Assembly (NCBI GenBank): GCA_002710085.1 | Contig: PAOX01000018.1 | Location: forward strand, 1-19,345 | Direction: 5' to 3' | Source of the DNA: Fidelibacterota bacterium | GTDB lineage: Bacteria > Marinisomatota > Marinisomatia > SCGC-AAA003-L08 > TMED6 | Length of the DNA stretch: 19,345 nucleotides | Shown: piece by piece, positions 6,895 through 14,670 of the stretch | Layout of the letters: every line of letters begins with the position of its first letter | Position numbering within the stretch: position 1 is the stretch's first letter | Position numbers and translations under genes: made by a program | Notes under the pieces: generated by a model | The model's input: only the letters and a program-made list of their open reading frames with translations | Databases searched by the model: none | Told to the model about the DNA's origin: nothing

Positions 6895-7539
6895 ATGAAA
6901 AATCTGATTCGAATAGCACCTGAAGGTTATAAAATAATATTTGTTACATTCTTATTAGCTGTAATTTTGTGTAATTTTGCTGCATATTTTGATTATCCAT
7001 CAATAATATATTTTAGTTTTTTCATATTTTTTTGTGTTATGTTTTTCTTTAGAGATCCAGCTAGGAAAGTAATTAATGATTCTAAAGATTTTTTATCACC
7101 CGCTGATGGTAAAATAGTAGCTATTGAAAATTATGATGACAAAGAAATTGGAAAATCAGTAAAAATTGCTATTTTTTTATCAATATTAGACGTTCATAGG
7201 CAATGGGTTCCATTAAATTCAAAAGTTATTAGTTCTAACTATAATCCAGGAAAATTTTCTTGGGCTTTCATGGATAAATCTTCTGAAAATAACGAACATA
7301 CTTCAATAATATTTAATGATAATAATAATATGTTTAAAATTAAGCAGATAGCTGGATTTGTAGCTAGACGTATAGTTAACCTTATGAATATAGATACAAA
7401 TGTAATAAGAGGTGGTAATTTAGGGTTTATAAAATTTGGTTCTAGAGTTGAGATTATTGTGCCTGATAATTTTAAAATTCAAGTTAAAAAGGGTATGAGG
7501 GTTAAAGGCTGTAAAACAGTGATTGGAAAATTTAATTAA
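6895..7539 (+). CDS. psd: Phosphatidylserine decarboxylase (archaeal-type PSD-A), proenzyme
   Basis: Converts phosphatidylserine to phosphatidylethanolamine at the inner membrane. The 214-residue length fits the short PSD-A subfamily. Two N-terminal membrane segments (about 14-32 and 36-52) lead into FFRDPAR. LSPADGKIVAI follows, then the hallmark FLSILDVHRQWVPLNS (the ...DVHxxR/W... motif), the SSENNEHTSI stretch and KQIAGFVARRIV. Self-cleavage should occur in FGSR between G182 and S183, with Ser183 becoming the pyruvoyl group; the GMRVKG/TVIG end is normal. All key residues appear intact. It is the last gene of the run that begins with the selenoproteins (9-nt spacing). An 8+8 AT-only inverted repeat downstream (7569-7585) could be a weak terminator. 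Confidence 0.93.
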   Translation: MKNLIRIAPEGYKIIFVTFLLAVILCNFAAYFDYPSIIYFSFFIFFCVMFFFRDPARKVINDSKDFLSPADGKIVAIENYDDKEIGKSVKIAIFLSILDVHRQWVPLNSKVISSNYNPGKFSWAFMDKSSENNEHTSIIFNDNNNMFKIKQIAGFVARRIVNLMNIDTNVIRGGNLGFIKFGSRVEIIVPDNFKIQVKKGMRVKGCKTVIGKFN

Positions 7540-7622
7540 ATTAACTCATTGCGAACAGTTTTTAGATTCTTATATTTAAAATATAATTAATAAGTTAGTT
7601 ATACTAATAATTAAAGGATAAA

Positions 7623-7859
7623 ATGACAATAATTAATACAATAAGAACAAAGATGAGTGATAGTTTAATTTTAACTATTATATATACTCTAGGACATTTT
7701 ATAATTGCAGTTTTATGTGTCACAATGATAACAGGTGCATCTTTAGAGCTTGCAACTATTGATGCTATAATTGAACCATTAATTAATGCTGTGTGGTTTT
7801 ATGTTCTTCATAAGATTTACACAAAGTTTAAATCAAAAAAAACTAAAATATCCTTATAA
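7623..7859 (+). CDS. Small DUF2061-like membrane protein
   Basis: A 78-residue protein with two hydrophobic segments (about 15-41 and 46-64) separated by a Gly-containing turn, and a basic C-terminal tail (KIYTKFKSKKTKISL). The arrangement R-T-K...Y-T-L-G-H-F...TGASLELA...EPLINAVWFYVLHKIY resembles DUF2061 proteins (small two-helix membrane proteins of unknown function), whose second helix ends in a (Y/F)xxHExxW-like motif. AAAGG lies 7-11 nt upstream of the ATG, and a TATACT (7599-7604) about 20 nt upstream could be a -10 element. It is followed 11 nt later by the nitroreductase gene. Confidence 0.7.
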   Translation: MTIINTIRTKMSDSLILTIIYTLGHFIIAVLCVTMITGASLELATIDAIIEPLINAVWFYVLHKIYTKFKSKKTKISL

Positions 7860-7870
7860 TATAATTTTCA

Positions 7871-8428
7871 GTGGATGCAATTGAAAATATATTAGGTAGA
7901 AATTCCCATAAAAAATTAGAGCTTCCATACCCCAATTCAGAACAAATGGAATTGGTTTACAAAGCAGCTTTAAGAGCTCCAGACCATGCATGGCTTAGAC
8001 CATCAGAATTCATAGAAGTAACAGGAAAAGGTCTTGATAAATTATCTCAGATATTTGTTAAATATCTAAAGGGTACCAAAGAAGATCTTAATGATTTAAC
8101 TATTCAAAAGTATAAAAATGCTCCTTATAGAGCTCCAATGGTTATTGTGCTTATTACTAACATAAAAGAACATCCTAAAGTGCCAGATATAGAGCAAATG
8201 CTCTCTACTGCTAGTGCTACTCAAAATATATTATTGGCTCTTAATGCTTTAAATTATGGTGCAATTTGGCGGACAGGTATTTTATCATTAAATGATAAGA
8301 TTGGAGAATACTTTAATCTTAATAAGAATCAAAAAATTTTAGGATATTTATATGTAGGAACTCCAATTGGTGAGCCTAAAGATATTCCTGATATTGATAT
8401 AAATCAATTTGTTACAAAGTGGAAATAA
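7871..8428 (+). CDS. Nitroreductase family protein, YdjA-like
   Basis: An FMN-dependent NAD(P)H oxidoreductase of the nitroreductase superfamily; 185 residues is the length of the compact YdjA-type group. Visible family marks are the N-terminal helix with I-E-N-I-L-G-R-N-S (the RRS motif, here GRNS), ALRAPDHAWLRPSEF (YdjA has RAPDH..xQPWxF), KYKNAPYRAPMVIVLI, the MLSTASATQNILLALNALNYGAIWRTG FMN-contact region, and a final ILGYLYVGTP. These are the substrate-cleft and FMN positions of YdjA homologues. It starts with GTG at 7871 and no clear Shine-Dalgarno is present. Its last 17 bases overlap the 3' end of the SulP gene on the opposite strand (convergent). Confidence 0.9.
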   Translation: MDAIENILGRNSHKKLELPYPNSEQMELVYKAALRAPDHAWLRPSEFIEVTGKGLDKLSQIFVKYLKGTKEDLNDLTIQKYKNAPYRAPMVIVLITNIKEHPKVPDIEQMLSTASATQNILLALNALNYGAIWRTGILSLNDKIGEYFNLNKNQKILGYLYVGTPIGEPKDIPDIDINQFVTKWK

Positions 8429-10109
8429 TAGATTCGTTATAACAATCTTTTCCAATATTTGTGCTAAAATTTAATTTTTCAAGCACTTTTTTAATATTAG
8501 GTTTTATGTTTGAAACCAAAATTTTAATTCCTTTAGCTTGAGCTCCTTTTATCAAATCTTCTAAAGCGTAACTTCCAGATAAGTCTATCATAGTAACATT
8601 ATTCATATTGATAATCAGTATATCATGTTTGGTAGAATTAGCATAGATATCTAATATTGATTCAATTGACCCAAAAAACAAAGGACCGTTTAACTCCAAT
8701 ACATTAGCTGACACTTTTGTAAGTACTTTTTCATTGTGATTCTTTAATTTAAAATCTGATTCTGCTAAAGGAATAATTTTATTTATATATTTTGTTTTCC
8801 AAATTAACATTATTTGTTTTAATGAGATAGATATTGCAAGCAAAATTCCAACTCCAACCGCCATAGTCAACTTACTTGGAAAATATGCTGTAAAAAATAG
8901 TACAACGATAAAAATCAATAAATCTGCAATAGGTAGATTCTTTAATATGGAAATAATACGATAGTCCATAATATCAATTCCTACTTTGATTAAGATTGCC
9001 GCTAAACAAGCCATAGGTATTTGTCCAATTAATGGACCTAAGCCTAATAAAATAGCAAGTAATGTTAACCCATGCACAATAGATGCTAAAGGTGTTTTTG
9101 CTCCAAATTTAATATTGCCCACAGTACGCATAGTAGCTGTCGCAGTTGTTACTCCACCTAATAATCCAGCTGTCATATTTGCCATTCCCTGTCCAAACGT
9201 TTCTCTATCACTACTATGACGTGTTCCTGTTATATTATCTGCTACCTTACAACTTAATAGGCTGTCTAAAACAGCTAGTGCTGCTAAAGAAAATGCTGGT
9301 CCTATCAAATCAAATAATTGATTTAAATTTGGCATATAAAAGTTAAAGATATTTTGTTCTGTATTATTCATACCTTCTCCAGATATTCTTGCTATATCTA
9401 AATTCATAAAATGAGCAATACTACTGCCTATAATTAAAGCTATTAAAGGTGCAGGGATTTTTGATAATAATTCAACTTTACTTTTAAGTGGCTCCCATAA
9501 AAATAATATCAATAGTGATGATACAGAGACATATAAAGCATTAATATCTGTGTTATAAAGATGTTCTTTAAAATTTTCTTGACTATTTAGGCCTAAAAAA
9601 GCATTGATTTGAGTAAAAATTACAATAACTCCAATACCACACATAAAACCTCCTATAACAGGATAAGGAGTATAATGAATAAAACGAGAGATTTTTAACA
9701 TAGAAATAATGACTAAAATTAAGCCACTAAGAAAAATCATAGTAAATGCAGCACCCAATATTTCTTCTTTATTAGTTATGTTAGACATTTGAGTAAATAT
9801 CAGCATAACACCTGCAATTTGAATTGCTTTAGGTGAGGTAGGCCCACTTACTCCTACCATACAACCACCGAATAGACCACCTATAATCCCACCGATTATT
9901 GCGCCCCAAATACCTGCAATTGGACCCACACCAGGCACAAGATCTCCAAATGCAAGATCTCCAAACGCAAGAGCCATAGGTAATGCAATAATAGCCACAG
10001 TAATACCTGCTAAAATATCACCTCTCACGTTAGTGTGAAGCGTTTTTATATTCTTCCATGGATTTATTTCTTGAAGGCTAGTTTTAATAAATGTAATTAA
10101 TCTATTCAT
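8412..10109 (-). CDS. SulP/SLC26-family anion transporter with C-terminal STAS domain
   Basis: An inner-membrane anion transporter (sulfate, bicarbonate or similar), 565 residues. The N-terminal transport domain has about 12-14 hydrophobic segments, starting NVRGDILAGITVAIIALPMALAFG, the usual SulP entry, with GVSGPTSPKAI and GGFMCGIGVIVI in the core. DNITGTRHSSDRETFGQGMANMTAGLLGG around residues 290-320 is the conserved SulP loop (N-x-E/Q-G-x-A-N). Residues about 460-560 are a STAS domain (VLELNGPLFFGSIESI, IDLSGSYALEDL). Substrate cannot be decided from sequence. An oddity is a five-residue tandem repeat, LAFGDLAFGD, in the first transport repeat, encoded by two 15-bp copies. The gene is convergent with the nitroreductase gene and divergent from the DUF1028 gene. 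Confidence 0.93.
   Translation of the reverse strand: MNRLITFIKTSLQEINPWKNIKTLHTNVRGDILAGITVAIIALPMALAFGDLAFGDLVPGVGPIAGIWGAIIGGIIGGLFGGCMVGVSGPTSPKAIQIAGVMLIFTQMSNITNKEEILGAAFTMIFLSGLILVIISMLKISRFIHYTPYPVIGGFMCGIGVIVIFTQINAFLGLNSQENFKEHLYNTDINALYVSVSSLLILFLWEPLKSKVELLSKIPAPLIALIIGSSIAHFMNLDIARISGEGMNNTEQNIFNFYMPNLNQLFDLIGPAFSLAALAVLDSLLSCKVADNITGTRHSSDRETFGQGMANMTAGLLGGVTTATATMRTVGNIKFGAKTPLASIVHGLTLLAILLGLGPLIGQIPMACLAAILIKVGIDIMDYRIISILKNLPIADLLIFIVVLFFTAYFPSKLTMAVGVGILLAISISLKQIMLIWKTKYINKIIPLAESDFKLKNHNEKVLTKVSANVLELNGPLFFGSIESILDIYANSTKHDILIINMNNVTMIDLSGSYALEDLIKGAQAKGIKILVSNIKPNIKKVLEKLNFSTNIGKDCYNESIISTL
9940..9969 (-). repeat. 15-bp tandem duplication inside the SulP gene
   Basis: On the plus strand AGATCTCCAAATGCA is followed at once by AGATCTCCAAACGCA, one mismatch. 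It keeps the frame and adds five residues (LAFGD) just after the first transmembrane entry motif of the transporter. Confidence 0.8.
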
Positions 10110-10201
10110 GATAATATCAGTTTATTTTATTTAACTAAATTTACAAAATAATTAGAATATATTAAATTGATTGACTAATTAATTTTGAAGTAGATTTAGA
10201 T
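10110..10201. promoter_or_regulatory. Divergent intergenic region (SulP / DUF1028)
   Basis: A 92-bp, almost pure AT spacer that must hold promoters for both flanking genes. For the plus strand, TAATTTTG at 10180-10187 matches the Bacteroidetes-type -7 element TAnnTTTG, but no matching -33 TTTG is clear. No operator-like inverted repeat is convincing. Confidence 0.35.
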
Positions 10202-11077
10202 ATGACATTATTCTTTAAATATATGTTCTTATTATTTTTTGGATTGATATATTCTACATTTTCTATCGTAGCAGTTGATTTAAATAATGGTCAAGTTGGA
10301 AGTGCAGGTGCTTCATGTATTGGAGGATCGATTATTATAAGTGATATACACCCTGGAGTTGGAGCTATTCATACACAATCATACTGGAGTGGTTATAATC
10401 AAATAATGGCATCAAATTTAATGGATTCTGGTTTATCTCCAGATGAAATTATTAACTATCTAATAGAAAATGATGTTAATAATAATCCAACAATTAGGCA
10501 ATATGGTATTGTTGATATATATCAAGGAGGTAGATCAGCAGCATATACAGGAGAAAATTGTATTGATTATAAGAACCATATATTAGGTACTAATTATGCG
10601 ATTCAAGGTAATATACTTCTTAATGAACAAATTTTAATAAATATAGAGAATAATTTTAATAATACTATTGGAACTCTTTCAGATAAATTAATGGCAGCAC
10701 TTCAGGGTGCTAATATACCTGGCGCAGATAGTAGATGTTTAAATAATGATACATCTTCTTTATCAGCATTTATACGTGTTGCTGAACCATTTGATGAAAC
10801 CGATAATTTCTTATTAGATTTAAATATTAATAATACGAGTAATAGTCAAGAGCCTATTGATTTACTTCAAGATTTATATAATGAGTGGTTAAATGAGCAA
10901 GATCCAATCGGTGATATTAGTGGAGATGGTATTTTAAATATTTCTGATTTAATAATAATTATTGATTTTATTTTAGAAGAAATTTATGATGAAAATGGTG
11001 ATATGAATTTTGATGAAGGGTTAAATATTCAGGATATTATTTTATTATTGAATATAATATTAAGCGAAAGGATTTAA
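10202..11077 (+). CDS. Exported DUF1028 (Ntn-hydrolase-like) protein with dockerin-like tail
   Basis: A 291-residue protein. Residues 1-18 are a signal peptide (MTLFFKYMFLLFFGLIYS), directly followed by T19-FSIVAVDLNNGQVGSAGAS, the start of the DUF1028 family. The family is usually cytoplasmic, begins M-T-F-S-I-V-A, and belongs to the Ntn-hydrolase superfamily with an N-terminal Thr. Further family marks are GVGAIHTQSYWS, LSPDEIINYLIEND, RQYGIVDIYQGGRSAAYTGENC and GTNYAIQGNILL. DUF1028 is sometimes fused to peptidoglycan-binding or gamma-glutamyl-cleaving partners; the substrate here is unknown. Residues ~237-291 are a two-loop dockerin-like tail (GDISGDGILNISD, GDMNFDEGLNIQD). It ends 2 nt before the GTG of the next gene and should be co-transcribed with it. 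Confidence 0.88.
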   Translation: MTLFFKYMFLLFFGLIYSTFSIVAVDLNNGQVGSAGASCIGGSIIISDIHPGVGAIHTQSYWSGYNQIMASNLMDSGLSPDEIINYLIENDVNNNPTIRQYGIVDIYQGGRSAAYTGENCIDYKNHILGTNYAIQGNILLNEQILINIENNFNNTIGTLSDKLMAALQGANIPGADSRCLNNDTSSLSAFIRVAEPFDETDNFLLDLNINNTSNSQEPIDLLQDLYNEWLNEQDPIGDISGDGILNISDLIIIIDFILEEIYDENGDMNFDEGLNIQDIILLLNIILSERI

Positions 11078-11079
11078 GC

Positions 11080-12420
11080 GTGGATAAAATGATTAGATTG
11101 TTAATATGTTTTTTTCCGGTATTTTTGATGACTCAACCAGAGATTGATTGGTTTGTTGATTATAATGGATCTGGTGAAGAATCTCATGGGCACTATATAA
11201 TTCAGTGTAATGATGGAGGATTTTTACAAATTGGAGAAACAAATTTTCTTCCTAGTTCAAAAATTTTAGTTATAAAAACAGATACTGATGGGCAAATGCT
11301 TTGGGAAAGAGAAATTAACAACGGGGGACATAATTTAGGTAATAGTGCAATTGAATTAGATGATGGTTATTTGATATGTGGTTCTTTAGCTAGGAATAGC
11401 GCTTTAATCAAATTAGATAAACAAACAGGCTCAACTATTTTTAGTCAAACATTTAATAATGGTGGTACGGATGCATTTGAGCATGCAGCTTGGACACCAA
11501 ATGGAATTGTTGCAGTAGGATATAGAAATGCTCAAGATCCTAATAATACTTTCTATGCAGAAGGCCAGGGCTTTATGATGTTTCTTGATTATGATGGAAA
11601 TCAAATTAATAGCATAAATTTAAATCAATACATTTCTCAGGCTTATAGAATACAATACTTTGATAATACTTTAATAATATCCGGCTTAACCGAAGAAGCT
11701 CTGGATTTTAAAGTTATTAAAATGTCTTTAAATGGAGATATTATTTGGCATCAATCATATGGAGGAAATAATTACGATCACTGTTTTGGTATGGATATTA
11801 ATCCTAATGGTGATATTTTTTTAGCAGGACATACCTTATCAGGTACAGATAATTGGGACACTTATACTATGAAGCTTGATAATGATGGAAATATGATTTG
11901 GGAAAGAAAAGTAGGTAATCCAAGAGGATTTGACCCACAATATATTCATGATGAGGCTTGGGGAATTAAAGCGACAAATGATGGTGGGTGTGTAACAATT
12001 GCTGGTACAGGTGATGAATATGCATATTCAGAATGTAATGGTAATGATTGTTCTGATGTTTGGAATGCTTACTTAATCAAATTTAATGAATATGGTGATA
12101 TTGATTGGCAAACTACATTTTCTTCGCTTGATGTTTCTAATCAGAATTATGACTGGGCAGGAGAAGATATTGATTTAACTGATGATGGGGGAGCTATTAT
12201 TGCAATTGACAATGGTCAATTTGGTTTTCTTAAAATAGATAATGTTCAAAATACTTTAAATGGAGATTTAAATGATGATTCTAATATTAATGTTTTAGAT
12301 GTAATTTTGTTAGTTAATATTATTTTAGATGATAACTATATATCTGAAGCAGATTTAAATCAAGATGGTACGATCAATGTTTTAGATGTAGTAAATCTTA
12401 TAAATATCATTTTAAATTAA
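11080..12420 (+). CDS. Secreted beta-propeller protein with dockerin-like tail
   Basis: A 446-residue protein with a signal peptide (core IRLLICFFPVFLMT). The body (about 20-385) is built of repeats of the type DGG(F/Y)...G...KxDxDGxxxWER...GG, for example LIKLDKQTGSTIF, VIKMSLNGDIIWHQSYGG and TMKLDNDGNMIWERKVG. This is the blade pattern of PQQ/kelch-like or delta-60-repeat propellers, often seen in marine surface proteins. No enzymatic motif is recognised; adhesion or binding is likely. Residues about 393-446 form a complete dockerin-like pair (GDLNDDSNINVLDVILLV, ADLNQDGTINVLDVVNLI). The start is either GTG at 11080, which has GAAAGG 8 nt upstream, or ATG at 11089, which gives a cleaner signal peptide but a 17-nt spacing. 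It lies 2 nt after the DUF1028 gene. Confidence 0.85.
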   Translation: MDKMIRLLICFFPVFLMTQPEIDWFVDYNGSGEESHGHYIIQCNDGGFLQIGETNFLPSSKILVIKTDTDGQMLWEREINNGGHNLGNSAIELDDGYLICGSLARNSALIKLDKQTGSTIFSQTFNNGGTDAFEHAAWTPNGIVAVGYRNAQDPNNTFYAEGQGFMMFLDYDGNQINSINLNQYISQAYRIQYFDNTLIISGLTEEALDFKVIKMSLNGDIIWHQSYGGNNYDHCFGMDINPNGDIFLAGHTLSGTDNWDTYTMKLDNDGNMIWERKVGNPRGFDPQYIHDEAWGIKATNDGGCVTIAGTGDEYAYSECNGNDCSDVWNAYLIKFNEYGDIDWQTTFSSLDVSNQNYDWAGEDIDLTDDGGAIIAIDNGQFGFLKIDNVQNTLNGDLNDDSNINVLDVILLVNIILDDNYISEADLNQDGTINVLDVVNLINIILN

Positions 12421-12444
12421 TTAATTAAAAAAAAGGAAAGACTT

Positions 12445-12843
12445 ATGATAACAAGATTAATAAGTGGTGTGTTAGCGATATTTTTACTATACATGTCAAC
12501 ACTTTTAGCTGGCATGAGCTATGGTTTGTCAAATATAAATTTTTGGAATTTAGAAAGTTTCATAGTTGTTGGTGTAATATCTTATTTTTGTGTAGTAGCT
12601 GCTACCGGTCAATTTCGTTTAGATTTAAATGGCTTAAAATTAATGGAAAAAATTATTATGCCTGTTGCATGGATAGGATTTTTAATAGGTTTTATCATGA
12701 TATTGTTAGGGTCAGATTATGATTCAGAATATTTCATGCCAAGATTTACTCAATCGCTTTCTATTGCTCTTATAACAATTTTTTATGGATTAATTATCAA
12801 GTTAATACTTACAATTATCATTAATTCTAAATCAAATAGTTAA
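12445..12843 (+). CDS. Small membrane protein, possibly a minimal MotA/ExbB-like protein
   Basis: A 132-residue protein with about four transmembrane segments (roughly 4-24, 38-56, 70-90 and 105-127). ISGVLAIFLLYMSTLLAGMSYGLSNINFWNLESFIVVGVIS and the final SLSIALITIFYGLIIKLILTI recall the first, second and fourth membrane segments of MotA (G...L...GG...FID.PS..IV.GG and A...T..YG...A). The long cytoplasmic domain with charged stator residues is absent. The resemblance is weak and I do not assign a proton-channel role. AAAAGGAAAG precedes the ATG by about 7 nt, one of the better ribosome-binding sites here. The next gene follows after 7 nt. Confidence 0.6.
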   Translation: MITRLISGVLAIFLLYMSTLLAGMSYGLSNINFWNLESFIVVGVISYFCVVAATGQFRLDLNGLKLMEKIIMPVAWIGFLIGFIMILLGSDYDSEYFMPRFTQSLSIALITIFYGLIIKLILTIIINSKSNS

Positions 12844-12850
12844 GTATTAA

Positions 12851-13279
12851 ATGTATAAATTTTTTCATCAATGGTTTTTAAGAGGATCAGATAAAAAAAC
12901 AACTTTAATTAAATACATAGAAATTAATTCATTTTTATATATGCTAATTGGTTTATCATTTTGTTTTTTCCCTACGCTCCATTCATCATTGGGTATAATC
13001 CCAATGGTTGAGGGAAGAGAAATTGGTTTTTTACAAGTAATTGGTTTTACTTTATTTTTAGTTGGTTATTTTTATTATTTTGGTGCTCGTACTCATAAGG
13101 TATCAATTTGTTTAGCTACTGTTTTTGATAGGCTCATATTAGTCCCTTTATTTTTAGGTTTTATTGTTATTACGGGAACTCTTGAACTTGGTTTTGCACT
13201 ACCATTTTTAATATTAGATCCAATACTTGCTTTAGGAGCATTATATTGTTGGCAAAAAGATATTTCTAATAAAAGTTAA
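12851..13279 (+). CDS. Conserved-type hypothetical membrane protein (four predicted helices)
   Basis: A 142-residue protein whose first ~25 residues are polar and aromatic (MYKFFHQWFLRGSDKKTTLIKYIE) and probably cytoplasmic, followed by four hydrophobic segments at about 29-48, 58-78, 85-105 and 110-133. There are no metal, nucleotide or catalytic motifs that I recognise, and I cannot name a family. The small size and four-helix layout resemble many integral-membrane DUFs, for instance DoxX-like or DUF4345-like proteins, but no diagnostic motif supports either. It sits 7 nt after the MotA-like gene and 5 nt before the secreted phosphatase-fold gene, so it is probably co-transcribed with both. 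Confidence 0.65.
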   Translation: MYKFFHQWFLRGSDKKTTLIKYIEINSFLYMLIGLSFCFFPTLHSSLGIIPMVEGREIGFLQVIGFTLFLVGYFYYFGARTHKVSICLATVFDRLILVPLFLGFIVITGTLELGFALPFLILDPILALGALYCWQKDISNKS

Positions 13280-13284
13280 TTAAA

Positions 13285-14670
13285 ATGTTATATATCATAT
13301 TATTATTCAGTTTTTTATATTCAAACGTTGATATTACTTCAAACAAAAATATTTATATCGTAGGTGAACATATAGAAGTCTCTTTTAGTGGTCTTGATAG
13401 TAATGGGAGTGATTGGATTGGCGTGTTTGAATCTGGTTCACCAAATGAAGAATATTTATATTGGTTATATACAGATGGAACTCAGCAAAATAATTATAAT
13501 TTCATAGAATCTGGCACTATCAATTTTTCTCCTATAACATTACCAATAGGAGAATATGAAATCAGATTATTTTATGATAATAATTATGAATTAATTTTTT
13601 CATATTCATTTTCTATTACTGATAGCTGTATGGATACCAATGATTATGCATTTGATGACACCTTTAATGTGATGACATTTAATACTTGGTATAGCGCTCA
13701 ATATGGCAATGGTGGATTAGAGCGTGTATCTGAGATTATAGCTACTCTAAATATAGATGTGATAGGTTTTCAAGAAACAGATTCATTATCAATTATTGAG
13801 ATTAAATCCTTGCTTAATAATTTTGATGGATATGAGCAATTATATTCAACACCTTCACAATCCAACATTTCAATTATATCTAGATTTCCTATTGCTAACA
13901 TATATGATTATAATTTATATGGAATTGGAGCCGATATAATTTTTTCAGATATAGACACTTTTAAATTTGTCTCTTCGCATTTATCTGCTTATCCTTACGG
14001 TCCTTATGATTTATATGAAGGAGTTTCAATTGATGAGGTAATCCAAAATGAATTATCTACTAGATATTTAGAAAATTTAGATATTTATAATCAAATTATT
14101 AATAATTCTTCCAACAATCCGCAGTTGCCTGTCATTTATGTTGGAGATCATAATACTCCTTCAAAATTAGATTGGGGTTTAAATAATATAAATCAAAATT
14201 TTGGATTTTCAATAGAATGGCCAGTTTCTGAATTCCTTTTAAATAATAATTTTTATGATTCTTATAGATTAGTAAACCCGTCAATTTTTGATGATATTGG
14301 TTTGACTTGGTCACCAGGTTATCCGAAAAATAATTTTGACAGTTGGGATGTGCATGATAGAATAGATATGATATATTTTAAGCACGGCTCAAGTAATAAA
14401 CTCTATCCTATAGATTCATATATTTATGATTGTGATCCATGGCCTTCAGATCATAGAGCTGTTGTTACTGAATTTGCAATTTGTAAAGATTCAGTATTTG
14501 GAGATGTTAATTTAGATAATCAAATTAATGTTTTAGATATTATTTCATTAGTAAATCAAATTTTATATTCAAATAATTTGTATTGTTTGTATTTGAGATG
14601 TGATATTGATTTAAATGGTGAATTGAATGTACTTGATGTTATACAATTAGTAAACTTTATTTTAGATTAA
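13285..14670 (+). CDS. Secreted endonuclease/exonuclease/phosphatase-fold enzyme with dockerin-like tail
   Basis: A 461-residue exported metal-dependent phosphoesterase. A short signal peptide (MLYIILLFSFLYS) leads to an Ig/SKICH-like beta domain (about 17-113) with GEHIEVSFSGLD, DWIGVFESG and YWLYTDGTQ. The EEP domain (about 127-400) has FNVMTFNTWY (metal Asn), DVIGFQET (metal Glu), VSSHLSAY, YVGDHNTPS (usual GDFN, the Asp and Asn that bind substrate), DRIDMIYF and a closing PSDHRAVV with the catalytic SDH. All catalytic residues appear present; the substrate could be nucleic acid, a phospholipid or an inositol/sugar phosphate. Residues ~404-461 are a dockerin-like pair; the linker between loops contains two extra Cys (NLYCLYLRCDID). 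Its stop shares one base with the ABC ATPase start (TAATG). Confidence 0.9.
   Translation: MLYIILLFSFLYSNVDITSNKNIYIVGEHIEVSFSGLDSNGSDWIGVFESGSPNEEYLYWLYTDGTQQNNYNFIESGTINFSPITLPIGEYEIRLFYDNNYELIFSYSFSITDSCMDTNDYAFDDTFNVMTFNTWYSAQYGNGGLERVSEIIATLNIDVIGFQETDSLSIIEIKSLLNNFDGYEQLYSTPSQSNISIISRFPIANIYDYNLYGIGADIIFSDIDTFKFVSSHLSAYPYGPYDLYEGVSIDEVIQNELSTRYLENLDIYNQIINNSSNNPQLPVIYVGDHNTPSKLDWGLNNINQNFGFSIEWPVSEFLLNNNFYDSYRLVNPSIFDDIGLTWSPGYPKNNFDSWDVHDRIDMIYFKHGSSNKLYPIDSYIYDCDPWPSDHRAVVTEFAICKDSVFGDVNLDNQINVLDIISLVNQILYSNNLYCLYLRCDIDLNGELNVLDVIQLVNFILD

Noticed and set aside
7569..7585. AT-only inverted repeat after psd as a terminator
   Set aside because: Eight A/T pairs with a 1-nt loop and no following T tract; such palindromes are expected by chance in this DNA, so it is only mentioned under psd.
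8986..9346. Two plus-strand frames inside the SulP gene
   Set aside because: They lie wholly within an intact, clearly recognisable transporter gene on the opposite strand and resemble no protein family.
14132..14314. Minus-strand frame within the phosphatase-fold gene
   Set aside because: Short, featureless mirror of an AT-rich coding sequence with intact catalytic motifs on the plus strand; the frames at 15104-15313 and 17490-17699 were dropped for the same reason.
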